In this document: in pieces, positions 1-7,596 of the stretch | How positions within the stretch are numbered: position 1 is the first letter of the stretch | How the letters are laid out: the number at the start of each line of letters is the position of its first letter | Assembly (NCBI GenBank): GCA_934725575.1 | Contig: CAKVCK010000027.1 | Coordinates: forward strand, 1 to 46,229 | Length of the DNA stretch: 46,229 nucleotides | Direction: 5' to 3' | DNA from: an uncultured Bacteroidales bacterium | GTDB lineage: Bacteria > Bacteroidota > Bacteroidia > Bacteroidales > UBA932 | Notes under the pieces: model-generated | Seen by the model: only the letters and a program-made list of their open reading frames with translations | What the model was told of the DNA's origin: nothing | Database searches by the model: none | Made by a program: the position numbers and the translations under genes

Positions 1-585
1 AGCAAGGAGATGTACGCCAAGGCGATGAAGTACTTCATCATATTCACCCTCCTCGCGTTCCTTTGCGTCATCGGGTATATGAATATCCTGAAGTTCATCA
101 TCGGCCGCAGCTATTGGGAAGGCCTGAAGGTCGTGCCGATCGTGATGGCCGCCGAGATTATGATGGGCGTATATTTCAACCTCTCATTCTGGTACAAACT
201 TACAGACCAGACACTTTGGGGGGCGTTGTTCTCCGGGATAGGATGCCTTGTGCTGTTCGGAGTGAATATTATGTTCATCCCTAAGTTCAGCTATATGGCC
301 TGCGCCTGGGCCGGTTTCGCCGGCTACGGAGTCGCAATGGTCCTGTCCTACATAGTCGGTCAGAAGAAGTACCCGATCAACTACCCGCTTAAGGACATTG
401 CAATGTACATTTGCCTGGCCATGATCCTGTTTGTATGTATGTCCTGCGCCAACGTTCACCTCTCCACCTGGCCCGCCATCGGAATCAACACCGTCCTGAT
501 CCTCGCCTTCTGCGCCGTGATCATCAAGCGCGACTTCCCCCTCACCTCCCTCCCCGTCATCGGGAAATATTTCAGGAAACGCTAA
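1..585 (+). CDS. Polysaccharide flippase (Wzx/MATE-like), C-terminal fragment
   Basis: The reading frame is open from the first base of the window (codons AGC AAG GAG precede the first Met at 10), so this is the 3' end of a gene that starts upstream. About 194 residues are visible. They hold five or so hydrophobic segments separated by short polar loops and end in a basic tail (YFRKR). Segment spacing and phrases such as FIIGRSYWEGLKVVPI and AAEIMMGVYFNLSFWYKL match the C-terminal half of Bacteroidota oligosaccharide flippases, which move undecaprenyl-linked O-antigen or capsule units across the inner membrane. The next gene is a transposase-like gene, so nothing downstream confirms a polysaccharide locus; the supporting context must lie upstream of the window. 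Family call is fairly sure, substrate is unknown. Confidence 0.8.
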   Translation, partial: SKEMYAKAMKYFIIFTLLAFLCVIGYMNILKFIIGRSYWEGLKVVPIVMAAEIMMGVYFNLSFWYKLTDQTLWGALFSGIGCLVLFGVNIMFIPKFSYMACAWAGFAGYGVAMVLSYIVGQKKYPINYPLKDIAMYICLAMILFVCMSCANVHLSTWPAIGINTVLILAFCAVIIKRDFPLTSLPVIGKYFRKR

Positions 586-596
586 CGCCGCTACTC

Positions 597-804
597 CTTG
601 TTCACATCGTCGTGTGTTACCTTGACAGTAGCACTATCGATTACTTTTGCTTCAGTCATCGTTCAATTTATCCGCGACGGAATCGTTTTGCCGCCATAAT
701 GCTCCAGTCATAATCCAAACCTACTACCACGGGAGCGTTTAACTGCCATATTGCCCCTGTCACCGTTCAATTCCACCATCACGAGAGCGATATTGTTACC
801 AAAA
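597..804. repeat. Ladder of four 36-bp hairpin (REP-like) units with a 52-bp period
   Basis: Units begin at 597, 649, 701 and 753, exactly 52 bases apart. Each has an 8-base left arm, 20-base middle and 8-base right arm followed by a 16-base linker. The best copy is 701-736 (GCTCCAGT ... ACGGGAGC); 753-788 (GCCCCTGT ... ACGAGAGC) and 649-684 (GCTTCAGT ... ACGGAATC) are weaker; 597-632 keeps mainly the right half. Linkers at 685-700 and 737-752 are similar to each other (GTTT...GCCATAAT and GTTT...GCCATATT). A further decayed copy may lie at about 820-861. The same unit occurs downstream of the RAYT gene, so these are probably its REP substrates. This accounts for most of the gene-free stretch 586-1027; I see no promoter I trust in the remainder. 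Confidence 0.7.
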
Positions 805-1027
805 TCAGCCATTTGATTTTTCCCCTGACGTTCGTTGACACATACTTTTACCACACGGAGCCTATTTACTCTAAAACAGTAATGATAAAAAAACATAAAC
901 TTATGTTTCTTTATGCAGATTTTTCTGTTTTTGAATATGAGAATGAAGAAAATAGACTATATTGCGGCCATAGTAAGTGCCGTTGATTAACGGCCATATA
1001 TTCAAGAACTACTTAAACGTAAACGAA

Positions 1028-1939
1028 ATGAAAAACAAGGAACGGAAAGAAGCCTACAAAGAGTACAGAACGTGGCCACGCTGGTACTACCATCTGACTT
1101 TCGATTCTCTTGAAAAAGGCCAGTTGTTCAACAATGATGAGGAATATGCCGATGGGATGAACGGGGTCGCCATCGGGCAGTATATTCACAAACTGTCAAT
1201 CATCGCTTTCGTCTTGATGGTCAACCATTGCCATCTCCTTCTGTACGGTTCGGGGGAAGACATCGTGAACTTCTTCATATTCATTAAAAGGAGGATAAAT
1301 GAAAAGCTTCGGACAGATGGATATCCTCCGCTACCGAATGGATATGGCTTCAAACTTGTCAGGGTCGAGGACAAGAGGCAATTGGCCGACACTATCGTAT
1401 ATATAGCCAGAAATCCACTCAAAGCAAGGCCAGACATCACGGCCAATGGGTATTTATGGGGTTCCACGAATCTGATTTTCAGCGAGATCAATAAACTCTA
1501 CGAAAAGACTGAACTCGGGAATATGTCCGGTCGGGAAATAATGAGGACTCTCAAGACAAAGGTCATTCCGCCAAAGAATTACCTTCTGAACAGATCTATG
1601 GGATTCATTCTTCCGGAGTCGTATGTAAACGTCCGGAAAGCTGAGCAGACACTTCACGATTCGTGGAGATTCAGCTCAGATCTTATTCGCCACATAGACG
1701 CTTACGTCAAGATCGCCGAAGGGATCGGAGAAATGGTGACATTGTCGGATGGGGAATTGGACGAAATCATCACGCAAATTCTCCGCAAGCGATTCAACAC
1801 AAAATCCATCAACGAATTAAGCATAGACGACAGATGTCGGTTGGCCATCATTCTGAAAAAGGAATACCGGATTGATATGAAGCGCATCGCACGGATACTC
1901 AGGATAGATCTTCCGGTTCTTAAAGAATTGTTCGGATGA
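1028..1939 (+). CDS. REP-associated tyrosine transposase (RAYT, Y1/TnpA-REP family)
   Basis: A 303-residue protein starting MKNKERKEAYKEY at ATG 1028; a GTG at 977 in the same frame would add 17 residues without family similarity, so I prefer 1028. The motif FVLMVNHCHLLLYG holds the histidine-hydrophobic-histidine (HUH) metal site in the form typical of this family (usual form MPNHVHLL). Downstream, TIVYIARNPLKA supplies the expected catalytic tyrosine followed by the NP(L/V)KA signature. The last ~50 residues (RCRLAIILKKEYRIDMKRIARILRID) look like a helix-turn-helix that could recognise DNA. RAYTs are single-copy, domesticated relatives of IS200/IS605 transposases that act on REP hairpins. 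Here hairpin repeats lie on both sides of the gene, as expected for a RAYT with its own REP set. The frame is intact. Confidence 0.85.
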   Translation: MKNKERKEAYKEYRTWPRWYYHLTFDSLEKGQLFNNDEEYADGMNGVAIGQYIHKLSIIAFVLMVNHCHLLLYGSGEDIVNFFIFIKRRINEKLRTDGYPPLPNGYGFKLVRVEDKRQLADTIVYIARNPLKARPDITANGYLWGSTNLIFSEINKLYEKTELGNMSGREIMRTLKTKVIPPKNYLLNRSMGFILPESYVNVRKAEQTLHDSWRFSSDLIRHIDAYVKIAEGIGEMVTLSDGELDEIITQILRKRFNTKSINELSIDDRCRLAIILKKEYRIDMKRIARILRIDLPVLKELFG

Positions 1940-1962
1940 CGGTGGCATATTCCTTAGTTTTC

Positions 1963-2127
1963 GCTCCCGTCATCGTAGTTTTTCACTGTCACGGGAGCAT
2001 TATCGGACTTTATTGACACATTCGTGTTCGGCAAGACGAGAGGGGTAGATGAAGGTGACATATTCCTTGGTTTCCGCTCCAGTCATCGTAATTTTTCACT
2101 GTCACGGGAGCATATTCCAACATTATT
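1963..2127. repeat. Two further REP-like units downstream of the RAYT gene
   Basis: The 36-bp units 1963-1998 and 2076-2111 have arms GCTCCCGT/ACGGGAGC (perfect 8-bp stem) and GCTCCAGT/ACGGGAGC, with nearly identical 20-base middles (CATCGTAGTTTTTCACTGTC in the first). They sit in longer direct repeats 113 bases apart that start with GGTGGCATATTCCTT at 1941 and GGTGACATATTCCTT at 2054. The linker after the first unit (1999-2014) resembles the linker at 633-648 upstream of the RAYT gene, which ties both sets to one family. The first copy begins 24 bases after the RAYT stop, so it may also work as its terminator. Confidence 0.75.
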
Positions 2128-2144
2128 GCTACCGTCGCGACATT

Positions 2145-2340
2145 GCAAAAAGAGTGATAGGGAATAGGGAAAAAACGTGAGAATGGATAAGAAAGGTGTG
2201 GGAAGGGAAATACGAATACAGATAAGAAACGAGAATGGAAATGGGGATGGAAATGGGAACGAGGATGAGGATGAGAGATGAGAATGAGCAGGGATGGATG
2301 GTTAAAGGACAAGAGAAAAATGGTGGCTGGGTGAGGATGG
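2145..2340. other. Purine-rich, strand-asymmetric intergenic stretch
   Basis: On the plus strand this ~195-base stretch is overwhelmingly A and G with few C (for example 50 of 60 bases at 2221-2280 are purines, with only two C). It is built of loosely repeated GAATGG, GATGG and GATGAG words. It lies between the REP copies and the stop codon of the leftward MATE gene, so it would be the pyrimidine-rich 3' tail of that transcript. The minus-strand frame through it (His/Pro/Phe-rich) looks like a by-product of composition, not a gene. Confidence 0.45.
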
Positions 2341-3699
2341 TCAGAGGAGCGGCCTTATGATTGATTTCTCGTAGAGGAAGGTTTGGTAGAGGGAGCGGAA
2401 GATGACGTGGGCGTAGTAGGCGGCGAAGAGGAGGTGGGCGGCGGCTGTTCCTTTTGGCCTTAAGAGGAACATTCCCAGAAGCCAGACGGCGAAGAAGGCG
2501 ACGACGCAGCCGATGTTGGAGTCACGCATCGCCTTGGTGGCGGTGGCTCCGGTGTAGATGCCGTCCCAGGTGAAGGCGGGGCAACTTACCAAAGGGAAGA
2601 GGACGAGCCACGGCATAAAGGCGCGGGTGGCCTCAACAACAATGCCGTCGGATGTCAGAAGACGGACCATCGACATTCCGAAGACGGCATAGATGAAAAC
2701 GAATATGACTCCGATTCCCATACTCCAGCCGAATGTGTAGTCCACGGTCCGTCGGACCATCTGAGGCCAACGGACCCCGACAAACTTTCCGGTGAGAGCC
2801 TCGCCGGCGAAAGCGAAACCGTCTGTGAAATAGGAGAATACCAGCAGAAGCTTCAGCATAATGGAGCAGGAGGCCAGCAGAACGTCTCCGAAACGGGCGG
2901 AGATGGCTGTGAATGCCAGATAGACGATTATCAGGCAGACCGAGCGGATGAAAAGGTCACGGTTGACGGAGAAGAATCTCCGGACCTTGTCGCCATTGAA
3001 AGCGGCCTTGAGGTCCAAAGCCGAGACACCTCCTGTTATATTCCTGAATTTCAGAGCGACACGTCCTGAGGCGAAAAGGAGTCCTGAATATTGCGCCACG
3101 ACTGTTCCCAAGGCTATTCCTTTGAAGCCAAGGCCATTAAAGGCTGTTCCTGGGATTCCGAAGGTCAGAAGGATGCTGAAGAGGATATTGCCAACGTTGA
3201 CTATCACATCGGTCAACATCGAACTGAATGTGTCCTGCATTCCGATGAACCAGCCACGGAACGCCATCAGGCTGAGAGTGGCGGGTGCGGCCCAGATGCG
3301 GATGTAGAAATATTCAAGGGCAAGCGAACGGACTTCTTCGGAGCAGCCGACGAAGAGGAAGATCAGTTTCTGGAAGGGCCATTGGATCAGGAGCAGGGCG
3401 AAGGCTATGATGAACGCAAGTCCGACTCCCCTCGTAAGGTTGCCGACGCAATCGTCCCAATCCTGCCGTCCGAAAGCCTGCGCGGTCATCCCGCCCGTAC
3501 CGGCGCGCAGGAATCCGAAGTTCCAGTAAAGCAGGTCGAACATCAGGGACCCGACCGAGATTCCACCGATCAGAGCCGCCGCGGAGGTGTCCAGATGGCC
3601 GGCCACCGCGATGTCCACCATCCCGACCAACGGAACGGTCAGGTTGGCGAGAATGCTCGGCAGAGCCAAACGCAGCATCTCTTTGTTCAATGCATCCAT
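2341..3699 (-). CDS. MATE family efflux transporter, DinF-like
   Basis: A 452-residue membrane protein with about twelve hydrophobic segments. The N-terminus MDALNKEMLRLALPSILANLTVPLVGMVDIAVAGHL carries the typical first-helix pattern of DinF-type MATE transporters (P-x-I-x-x-N-L-T-V-P-L-x-G-x-x-D), which export drugs or metabolites in exchange for Na+ or H+. Two related halves are visible, as is usual for the family. I place the start at 3699 because the family similarity begins there; an in-frame ATG at 3747 adds an unrelated 16 residues. A TACCTTTG box (minus strand, 3711-3704) sits only a few bases upstream, so the transcript could be nearly leaderless or start at the Met at 3678. It is divergent from the dehydrogenase gene at 3827. 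Substrate unknown. Confidence 0.88.
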   Translation of the reverse strand: MDALNKEMLRLALPSILANLTVPLVGMVDIAVAGHLDTSAAALIGGISVGSLMFDLLYWNFGFLRAGTGGMTAQAFGRQDWDDCVGNLTRGVGLAFIIAFALLLIQWPFQKLIFLFVGCSEEVRSLALEYFYIRIWAAPATLSLMAFRGWFIGMQDTFSSMLTDVIVNVGNILFSILLTFGIPGTAFNGLGFKGIALGTVVAQYSGLLFASGRVALKFRNITGGVSALDLKAAFNGDKVRRFFSVNRDLFIRSVCLIIVYLAFTAISARFGDVLLASCSIMLKLLLVFSYFTDGFAFAGEALTGKFVGVRWPQMVRRTVDYTFGWSMGIGVIFVFIYAVFGMSMVRLLTSDGIVVEATRAFMPWLVLFPLVSCPAFTWDGIYTGATATKAMRDSNIGCVVAFFAVWLLGMFLLRPKGTAAAHLLFAAYYAHVIFRSLYQTFLYEKSIIRPLL

Positions 3700-3772
3700 A
3701 CGGCAAAGGTAGTCATAAAGTGGAAATATTACGATGTCAAGCCCCAAATACTTTTCAAAAGGACGAATTTCA

Positions 3773-3802
3773 TTGTTTATTGGTTGAAAGAATTTACATT
3801 TG
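3773..3802 (+). promoter_or_regulatory. Bacteroides-type promoter for the dehydrogenase pair
   Basis: TTG at 3773-3775, a 19-base spacer and TACATTTG at 3795-3802 match the Bacteroidota housekeeping promoter (TTTG, 19-21, TAnnTTTG). Transcription would begin near 3807-3810, leaving a leader of roughly 20 bases before the ATG at 3827. Confidence 0.65.
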
Positions 3803-3826
3803 TGTGGTTAGTTAGTAGTATATAAT

Positions 3827-4774
3827 ATGAACTTAAAAGGAAAAACAGTGCTCATCACTGGAGGCGCTTCAGGGATAGGCAAGATTATGGGACGCATCTG
3901 TCTGGAAAAAGAGGTGGCTCATTTAGTGATCTGGGATGTAAATCCGGACAATATCAGAAGGACGGAAATTGAATTGGCCGGAATCTTGGGAAGTGACACC
4001 AAGAAGCCAAACGCTGACACCAGAGCAACTATGGTTGGCCACAAGAACAGAATCCATTCCTATCAGGTTAACTGCGCAGACGCGGACATCGTGGCGGAGA
4101 CATATTCAAGAGTCATCAGCGAGGTCGGGGATGTGGATATGCTGATCAACTGCGCCGGAATTGTCAGAGGCAACAGGACGTTCGACAGGCAGACAGTGCA
4201 GGACATTAACCTTACGATGGACGTGAACGCCACGGCCCCGATGTTGGTCGCGCTTCAGGCTCTCCCTGACATGATCAAAAGGAACAGCGGCTGCATCTGC
4301 ACGATAGCGTCAGCGGCCGGAATGCTGGGAGTGCCTAAGATGTCAGTCTATTGCGCGAGCAAATGGGCGGTGATCGGCTGGACGGAGTCAATGAGGATAG
4401 AGCTTAAACTTGCGGGAAGCAAGGTCAAGGTTATGTCCGTGGCGCCGTACTTCATCGACACGGGAATGTTTGACGGCGTGCAGTCCAAGATATTCCCGAT
4501 CCTGAAGCCGGAGAAAGTCGCCGCCAAAGTCATCAAAGCCATCGAAAAAGGCAAAAGTTTCAAAGGCATCCCGTTCCCTTACCACTTCATCCGGTTCTGG
4601 CAAGGAATATTGCCGATCGCGGTCTTCGACTTCATATTCGGAAAATGCTTCGGGGTTTACAGCGTGATGGATCATTTCACCGGACGAAGGAATATTCAGG
4701 AAAATGGAAATGAGGCTCTGAATATCAAGAGTAAATCACTAACTTTGAGACGGAATATTCATAAAGCGTCATAA
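3827..4774 (+). CDS. Short-chain dehydrogenase/reductase (SDR), membrane-associated type
   Basis: A 315-residue classical SDR. The N-terminus has the nucleotide-binding pattern TGGASGIGKIMG (about residues 11-22), followed by NCAGIV and the catalytic pair Tyr175 and Lys179 in MSVYCASKW. A stretch of about 25 residues around 55-80 (SDTKKPNADTRATMVGHKN) is longer than usual between strand 2 and strand 3. The C-terminal part (GIPFPYHFIRFWQGILPIAVFDFIFGKCFGVYSVMD) is hydrophobic and resembles the tail of RDH10/DHRS-type enzymes that act on lipophilic alcohols. It ends two bases before the aldehyde dehydrogenase, so both are probably translated from one mRNA. Together they could oxidise a hydrophobic alcohol to acid, or work in the reductive direction; that is inference. 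Confidence 0.85.
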   Translation: MNLKGKTVLITGGASGIGKIMGRICLEKEVAHLVIWDVNPDNIRRTEIELAGILGSDTKKPNADTRATMVGHKNRIHSYQVNCADADIVAETYSRVISEVGDVDMLINCAGIVRGNRTFDRQTVQDINLTMDVNATAPMLVALQALPDMIKRNSGCICTIASAAGMLGVPKMSVYCASKWAVIGWTESMRIELKLAGSKVKVMSVAPYFIDTGMFDGVQSKIFPILKPEKVAAKVIKAIEKGKSFKGIPFPYHFIRFWQGILPIAVFDFIFGKCFGVYSVMDHFTGRRNIQENGNEALNIKSKSLTLRRNIHKAS

Positions 4775-4776
4775 TT

Positions 4777-6147
4777 TTGGAAAATACTTCGATTGAGAGG
4801 ATAAAGGAGATCAGGGAGCGGCAGGAGCGCTTCTTCAGAAGCGGGGCGACCCTTGACGTGAAATGGCGGCTGGAGCGGCTCAGAGCGTTCGAGGCTGCGG
4901 TGCGCAAATGGGAGAAACCACTGTGCGAGGCACTGTGGACGGATCTGCACAAGTCCTACGAGGAGGCTTACCTGACAGAGGTCAGCATACTTCTCGGGGA
5001 GATTCGCAGCCATATTCATAACATACGGAAATGGAGCAGGCCGCAAAGGAAGGCGACTCCGCTGAAGATGTTCCCGTCACGAAGCAGGATCATCAGCGAG
5101 CCGCTTGGCACCGCGCTGATCATCTCGCCGTGGAACTATCCCGTGCAGCTGCTTCTGACTCCGCTTGTTGGAGCCATTTCCTCCGGCTGCACGGCGGTTT
5201 TGAAGCCGTCCCCTTACGTCCCGAACGTCTCCAAGGTAACCCTGCGGATGATCGAGGACACATTCAGCGATGAATATGTCGCTGTCGTCCAAGGAAACCG
5301 TGAGGTAAACTCAGCTCTGCTGGATGAACGCTGGGATCTCATATTCTTCACCGGAAGCCCGGCACTTGGCAGAATCGTGATGGGAGCGGCGGCGAAGAAC
5401 CTTACGCCGGTCGTGCTGGAACTCGGAGGGAAGAGTCCGTGCATCGTGGACAAGGACGCCGACATCAAGGTGGCGGCGAAGCGTATCGCTTGGGGCAAGA
5501 GCCTCAACGCCGGGCAGACGTGCATCGCACCGGACTACCTTATGATCCACGAAGAAATCAAAGATGAGTTCCTTAAAGAACTGGAAATCAGTTTCAAGGA
5601 ACTTCTCGGAGAGAATCCGCACAAGACCAGGCACTTTGTCAGAATCGTAAGCGACAAGGCGTTCGAGAGGCTGGAAGGTTACCTGAAAGACGGACAGACC
5701 GCTTTCGGAGGGCACACGGACCGTGGCGACAGGTATTTCGAGCCGACGGTTCTGGACGGAGTCTCGCCGGACGCTCCGGTGATGCGCGAGGAGATCTTCG
5801 GTCCGATCTTCCCCGTGCAGACATTCAAGGAGATCGATGAGGTGATCTCATTCGTCACGTCAAGGGAAAAGCCTCTGGCTCTGTACTATTTCGGAAGCCG
5901 CGGAGATTACGTCCTGCGTCACACGTCCTCAGGCGGAGCCTGCATAAACGACACGATAATGCACATCGCCAACGAGAACATTCCGTTCGGCGGAGTCGGC
6001 AACTCCGGACTCGGCAGCTATCACCACAAACGTAGTTTCGACGCGTTCACTCACTATCGTGCGGTCGTCACAACTCCGACCTGGCTGGACCTGCCATTCC
6101 GATATATGCCTTACAAGTTCTTCAAGGCTGTGAAAAGACTGCTATAA
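4777..6147 (+). CDS. Aldehyde dehydrogenase, class 3-like
   Basis: A 456-residue NAD(P)-dependent aldehyde dehydrogenase, the length of the class 3 (ALDH3, fatty or aromatic aldehyde) group, which lacks the N-terminal extension of other ALDHs. Visible are the cofactor-binding ISPWNYPVQLLL, FTGSPALGRIVM, the general base Glu215 in LELGGKSP and the nucleophile Cys249 in NAGQTCIAPDY. The start is a TTG at 4777, two bases after the preceding stop. Family similarity (RQERFFRSGATLDVKWRLERLRAFEAAV) begins within the first 15 residues and no suitable ATG is near, so the TTG is likely right. It forms a pair with the upstream SDR. Confidence 0.9.
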   Translation: MENTSIERIKEIRERQERFFRSGATLDVKWRLERLRAFEAAVRKWEKPLCEALWTDLHKSYEEAYLTEVSILLGEIRSHIHNIRKWSRPQRKATPLKMFPSRSRIISEPLGTALIISPWNYPVQLLLTPLVGAISSGCTAVLKPSPYVPNVSKVTLRMIEDTFSDEYVAVVQGNREVNSALLDERWDLIFFTGSPALGRIVMGAAAKNLTPVVLELGGKSPCIVDKDADIKVAAKRIAWGKSLNAGQTCIAPDYLMIHEEIKDEFLKELEISFKELLGENPHKTRHFVRIVSDKAFERLEGYLKDGQTAFGGHTDRGDRYFEPTVLDGVSPDAPVMREEIFGPIFPVQTFKEIDEVISFVTSREKPLALYYFGSRGDYVLRHTSSGGACINDTIMHIANENIPFGGVGNSGLGSYHHKRSFDAFTHYRAVVTTPTWLDLPFRYMPYKFFKAVKRLL

Positions 6148-6204
6148 GGGTTGTGAAAAGACCGTAACGGAGAATAAATATTCAAAGAATGCTTTAAATA
6201 TTGG

Positions 6205-6220
6205 ATAAAATCGATTTTAT
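6205..6220. promoter_or_regulatory. Perfect 16-bp palindrome upstream of a lipoprotein gene
   Basis: ATAAAATCGATTTTAT is its own reverse complement. It lies between the aldehyde dehydrogenase stop (6147) and the lipoprotein start (6299), in AT-rich DNA, about 80 bases before that start. It could be an operator; AT-rich palindromes of this size also arise by chance. I did not find a convincing TAnnTTTG box for the gene downstream (TATCTTCA at 6256-6263 is the nearest). Confidence 0.3.
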
Positions 6221-6298
6221 AGTAAAATAATGCGGAAAGAACGAAATAATATTCCTATCTTCACGATTGAAGTTTAAACGTTCTTAACAAATTATTTT

Positions 6299-7525
6299 AT
6301 GACCAACTACAAGAAAAGCTTGCTCACGGCATTGCTGTGTGCGGCAAGTGTCTCCTTTATAGGGTGTAAGGAAGACAACGGACCTCAAAAACCAATCTAC
6401 GTTCCAGAAGAAATCTCGGCGGCCGCGGTGAATCTTTCGGAGAACGGCACCGCCAACTGCTATATCGTCAAGCCAGGCAGTGTGGTCTCATTCACCACTT
6501 CCCACAAAGGAAACTCAGAGACCGAACTGACCGGTGAAGGTTCCACCGTGAAACTCGTATGGCAGGACAGCTACGGTCTTGTGAAAACCCTGTATTTCGA
6601 CCCTGAAGCACAGACGGCCTACGCAGAGATCGCCGACTCAAAGGGCAACGCCCTCGTCGCGGTCTGTGATGTGACCGGAAAGATTCTGTGGAGCTGGCAT
6701 CTGTGGGTATGCGACTACGATCCGGAGGCGACATTGTACACGACCGAAGCCAACGCCGCCGGTACCCAGTGGTCATTTATGGACAGGAACATCGGAGCGA
6801 CGGAAACCACCAAAGGTTCATTCGATAACTTCGGAATGCTTTACCAATGGGGCCGCAAGGATCCGTTCCCTGGAGCAGCCGGATTCACAATCCAGAACGA
6901 AGACTATAGCTATGTGGCTGACGGAGAGAAAGAACTCTACGGCATCGACGGAAAGGTCCTCTTCAAGATAAAGGATTTGGCTGACTACCACGGCACAATC
7001 GAGAATTCGATCCAGTTCCCTACGACATTCTATGCGATGACCTACAAGGCGACCGGAGAAGTGGACGAATATGGTGAGCCTGAATATGTCTGCGACTACA
7101 TCACAAAGGATTGGGTTGATGTCTCCAATGATGATTACTGGGGAGGAGTCTCGATGAAGAAGACCATCTACGATCCGTGTCCTGTGGGCTACAAGGTTCC
7201 TGTCAGCGACACTGACGGCAACACTCCGTTCGCTTGGATGAAATTCACGGATATGACCTGGGACGCCGAAAACCGCGGAGCGCTTATCTATGACCAATGG
7301 TTCCCTTGCACAGGCACAAGGGTCTATGCTTCCGGAGGACTTGACTATCCGGAGGCCACCCCATACGCTGGTGTATGGTTCGGAACCGCCGCTGTCAGGT
7401 CTGCGACCTCAACCAGTCCTGAACTCTACGGCCAGTATATGGCTATTATGAAGAGCAAAAGGACATTCAAGGTTATGAAGGACGCCCGCTCGCAAGGTAT
7501 GTGCGTAAGGTGCGTGAAAGAATAG
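6299..7525 (+). CDS. Surface lipoprotein with FISUMP/fimbrium-tip-like domain
   Basis: A 408-residue lipoprotein: signal peptide with lipobox SFIGC at residues 19-23, followed by KEDN, which fits the acidic lipoprotein export signal for the Bacteroidota cell surface. The body shows a familiar series of motifs: ANCYIV (residue ~51), a short beta region ending WSWHLW, then MDRNIGA, LYQWGRKDPFPG, YDPCPVGYKVP and a final MCVRCVKE. These are the marks of the Fibrobacter succinogenes major paralogous (FISUMP) type domain, a C-type-lectin-like fold common in Bacteroidota surface and fimbrial proteins. The role is not known; adhesion or glycan binding is a guess from the fold. It converges on another lipoprotein at 7597. 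Confidence 0.75.
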   Translation: MTNYKKSLLTALLCAASVSFIGCKEDNGPQKPIYVPEEISAAAVNLSENGTANCYIVKPGSVVSFTTSHKGNSETELTGEGSTVKLVWQDSYGLVKTLYFDPEAQTAYAEIADSKGNALVAVCDVTGKILWSWHLWVCDYDPEATLYTTEANAAGTQWSFMDRNIGATETTKGSFDNFGMLYQWGRKDPFPGAAGFTIQNEDYSYVADGEKELYGIDGKVLFKIKDLADYHGTIENSIQFPTTFYAMTYKATGEVDEYGEPEYVCDYITKDWVDVSNDDYWGGVSMKKTIYDPCPVGYKVPVSDTDGNTPFAWMKFTDMTWDAENRGALIYDQWFPCTGTRVYASGGLDYPEATPYAGVWFGTAAVRSATSTSPELYGQYMAIMKSKRTFKVMKDARSQGMCVRCVKE

Positions 7526-7540
7526 GAATATTTCCCATAA

Positions 7541-7580
7541 ATGAAAGGCCTGGAAGTCATCGGACTTTCAGGCCTTTCAT
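7541..7580. terminator. Bidirectional hairpin terminator
   Basis: A 40-base hairpin: 7541-7558 pairs with 7563-7580 over 18 positions (one G-T pair) around the tetraloop ATCG. The outer arms are ATGAAAGGCCTG and CAGGCCTTTCAT. It lies between the convergent stops at 7525 and 7597 and has A/T-rich flanks on both sides, so it can end both transcripts. Confidence 0.85.
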
Positions 7581-7596
7581 CTTAAAATGGCATCAA

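Noticed and set aside
597..804. Evenly spaced repeat ladder as a CRISPR array
   Set aside because: Repeats are degenerate rather than identical, the 16-base linkers are similar to each other and too short to be spacers, there are no cas genes, and the unit recurs beyond the RAYT gene.
2010..2312. Minus-strand frame rich in His, Pro and Phe
   Set aside because: It is the reverse reading of a purine-rich tract and overlaps REP copies; no signal, domain or start context supports it.
4772..4779. TAATTTTG at the SDR/ALDH junction as an internal promoter
   Set aside because: It overlaps the start codon of the aldehyde dehydrogenase, so a transcript from it would lack the start; no TTTG is placed correctly upstream.
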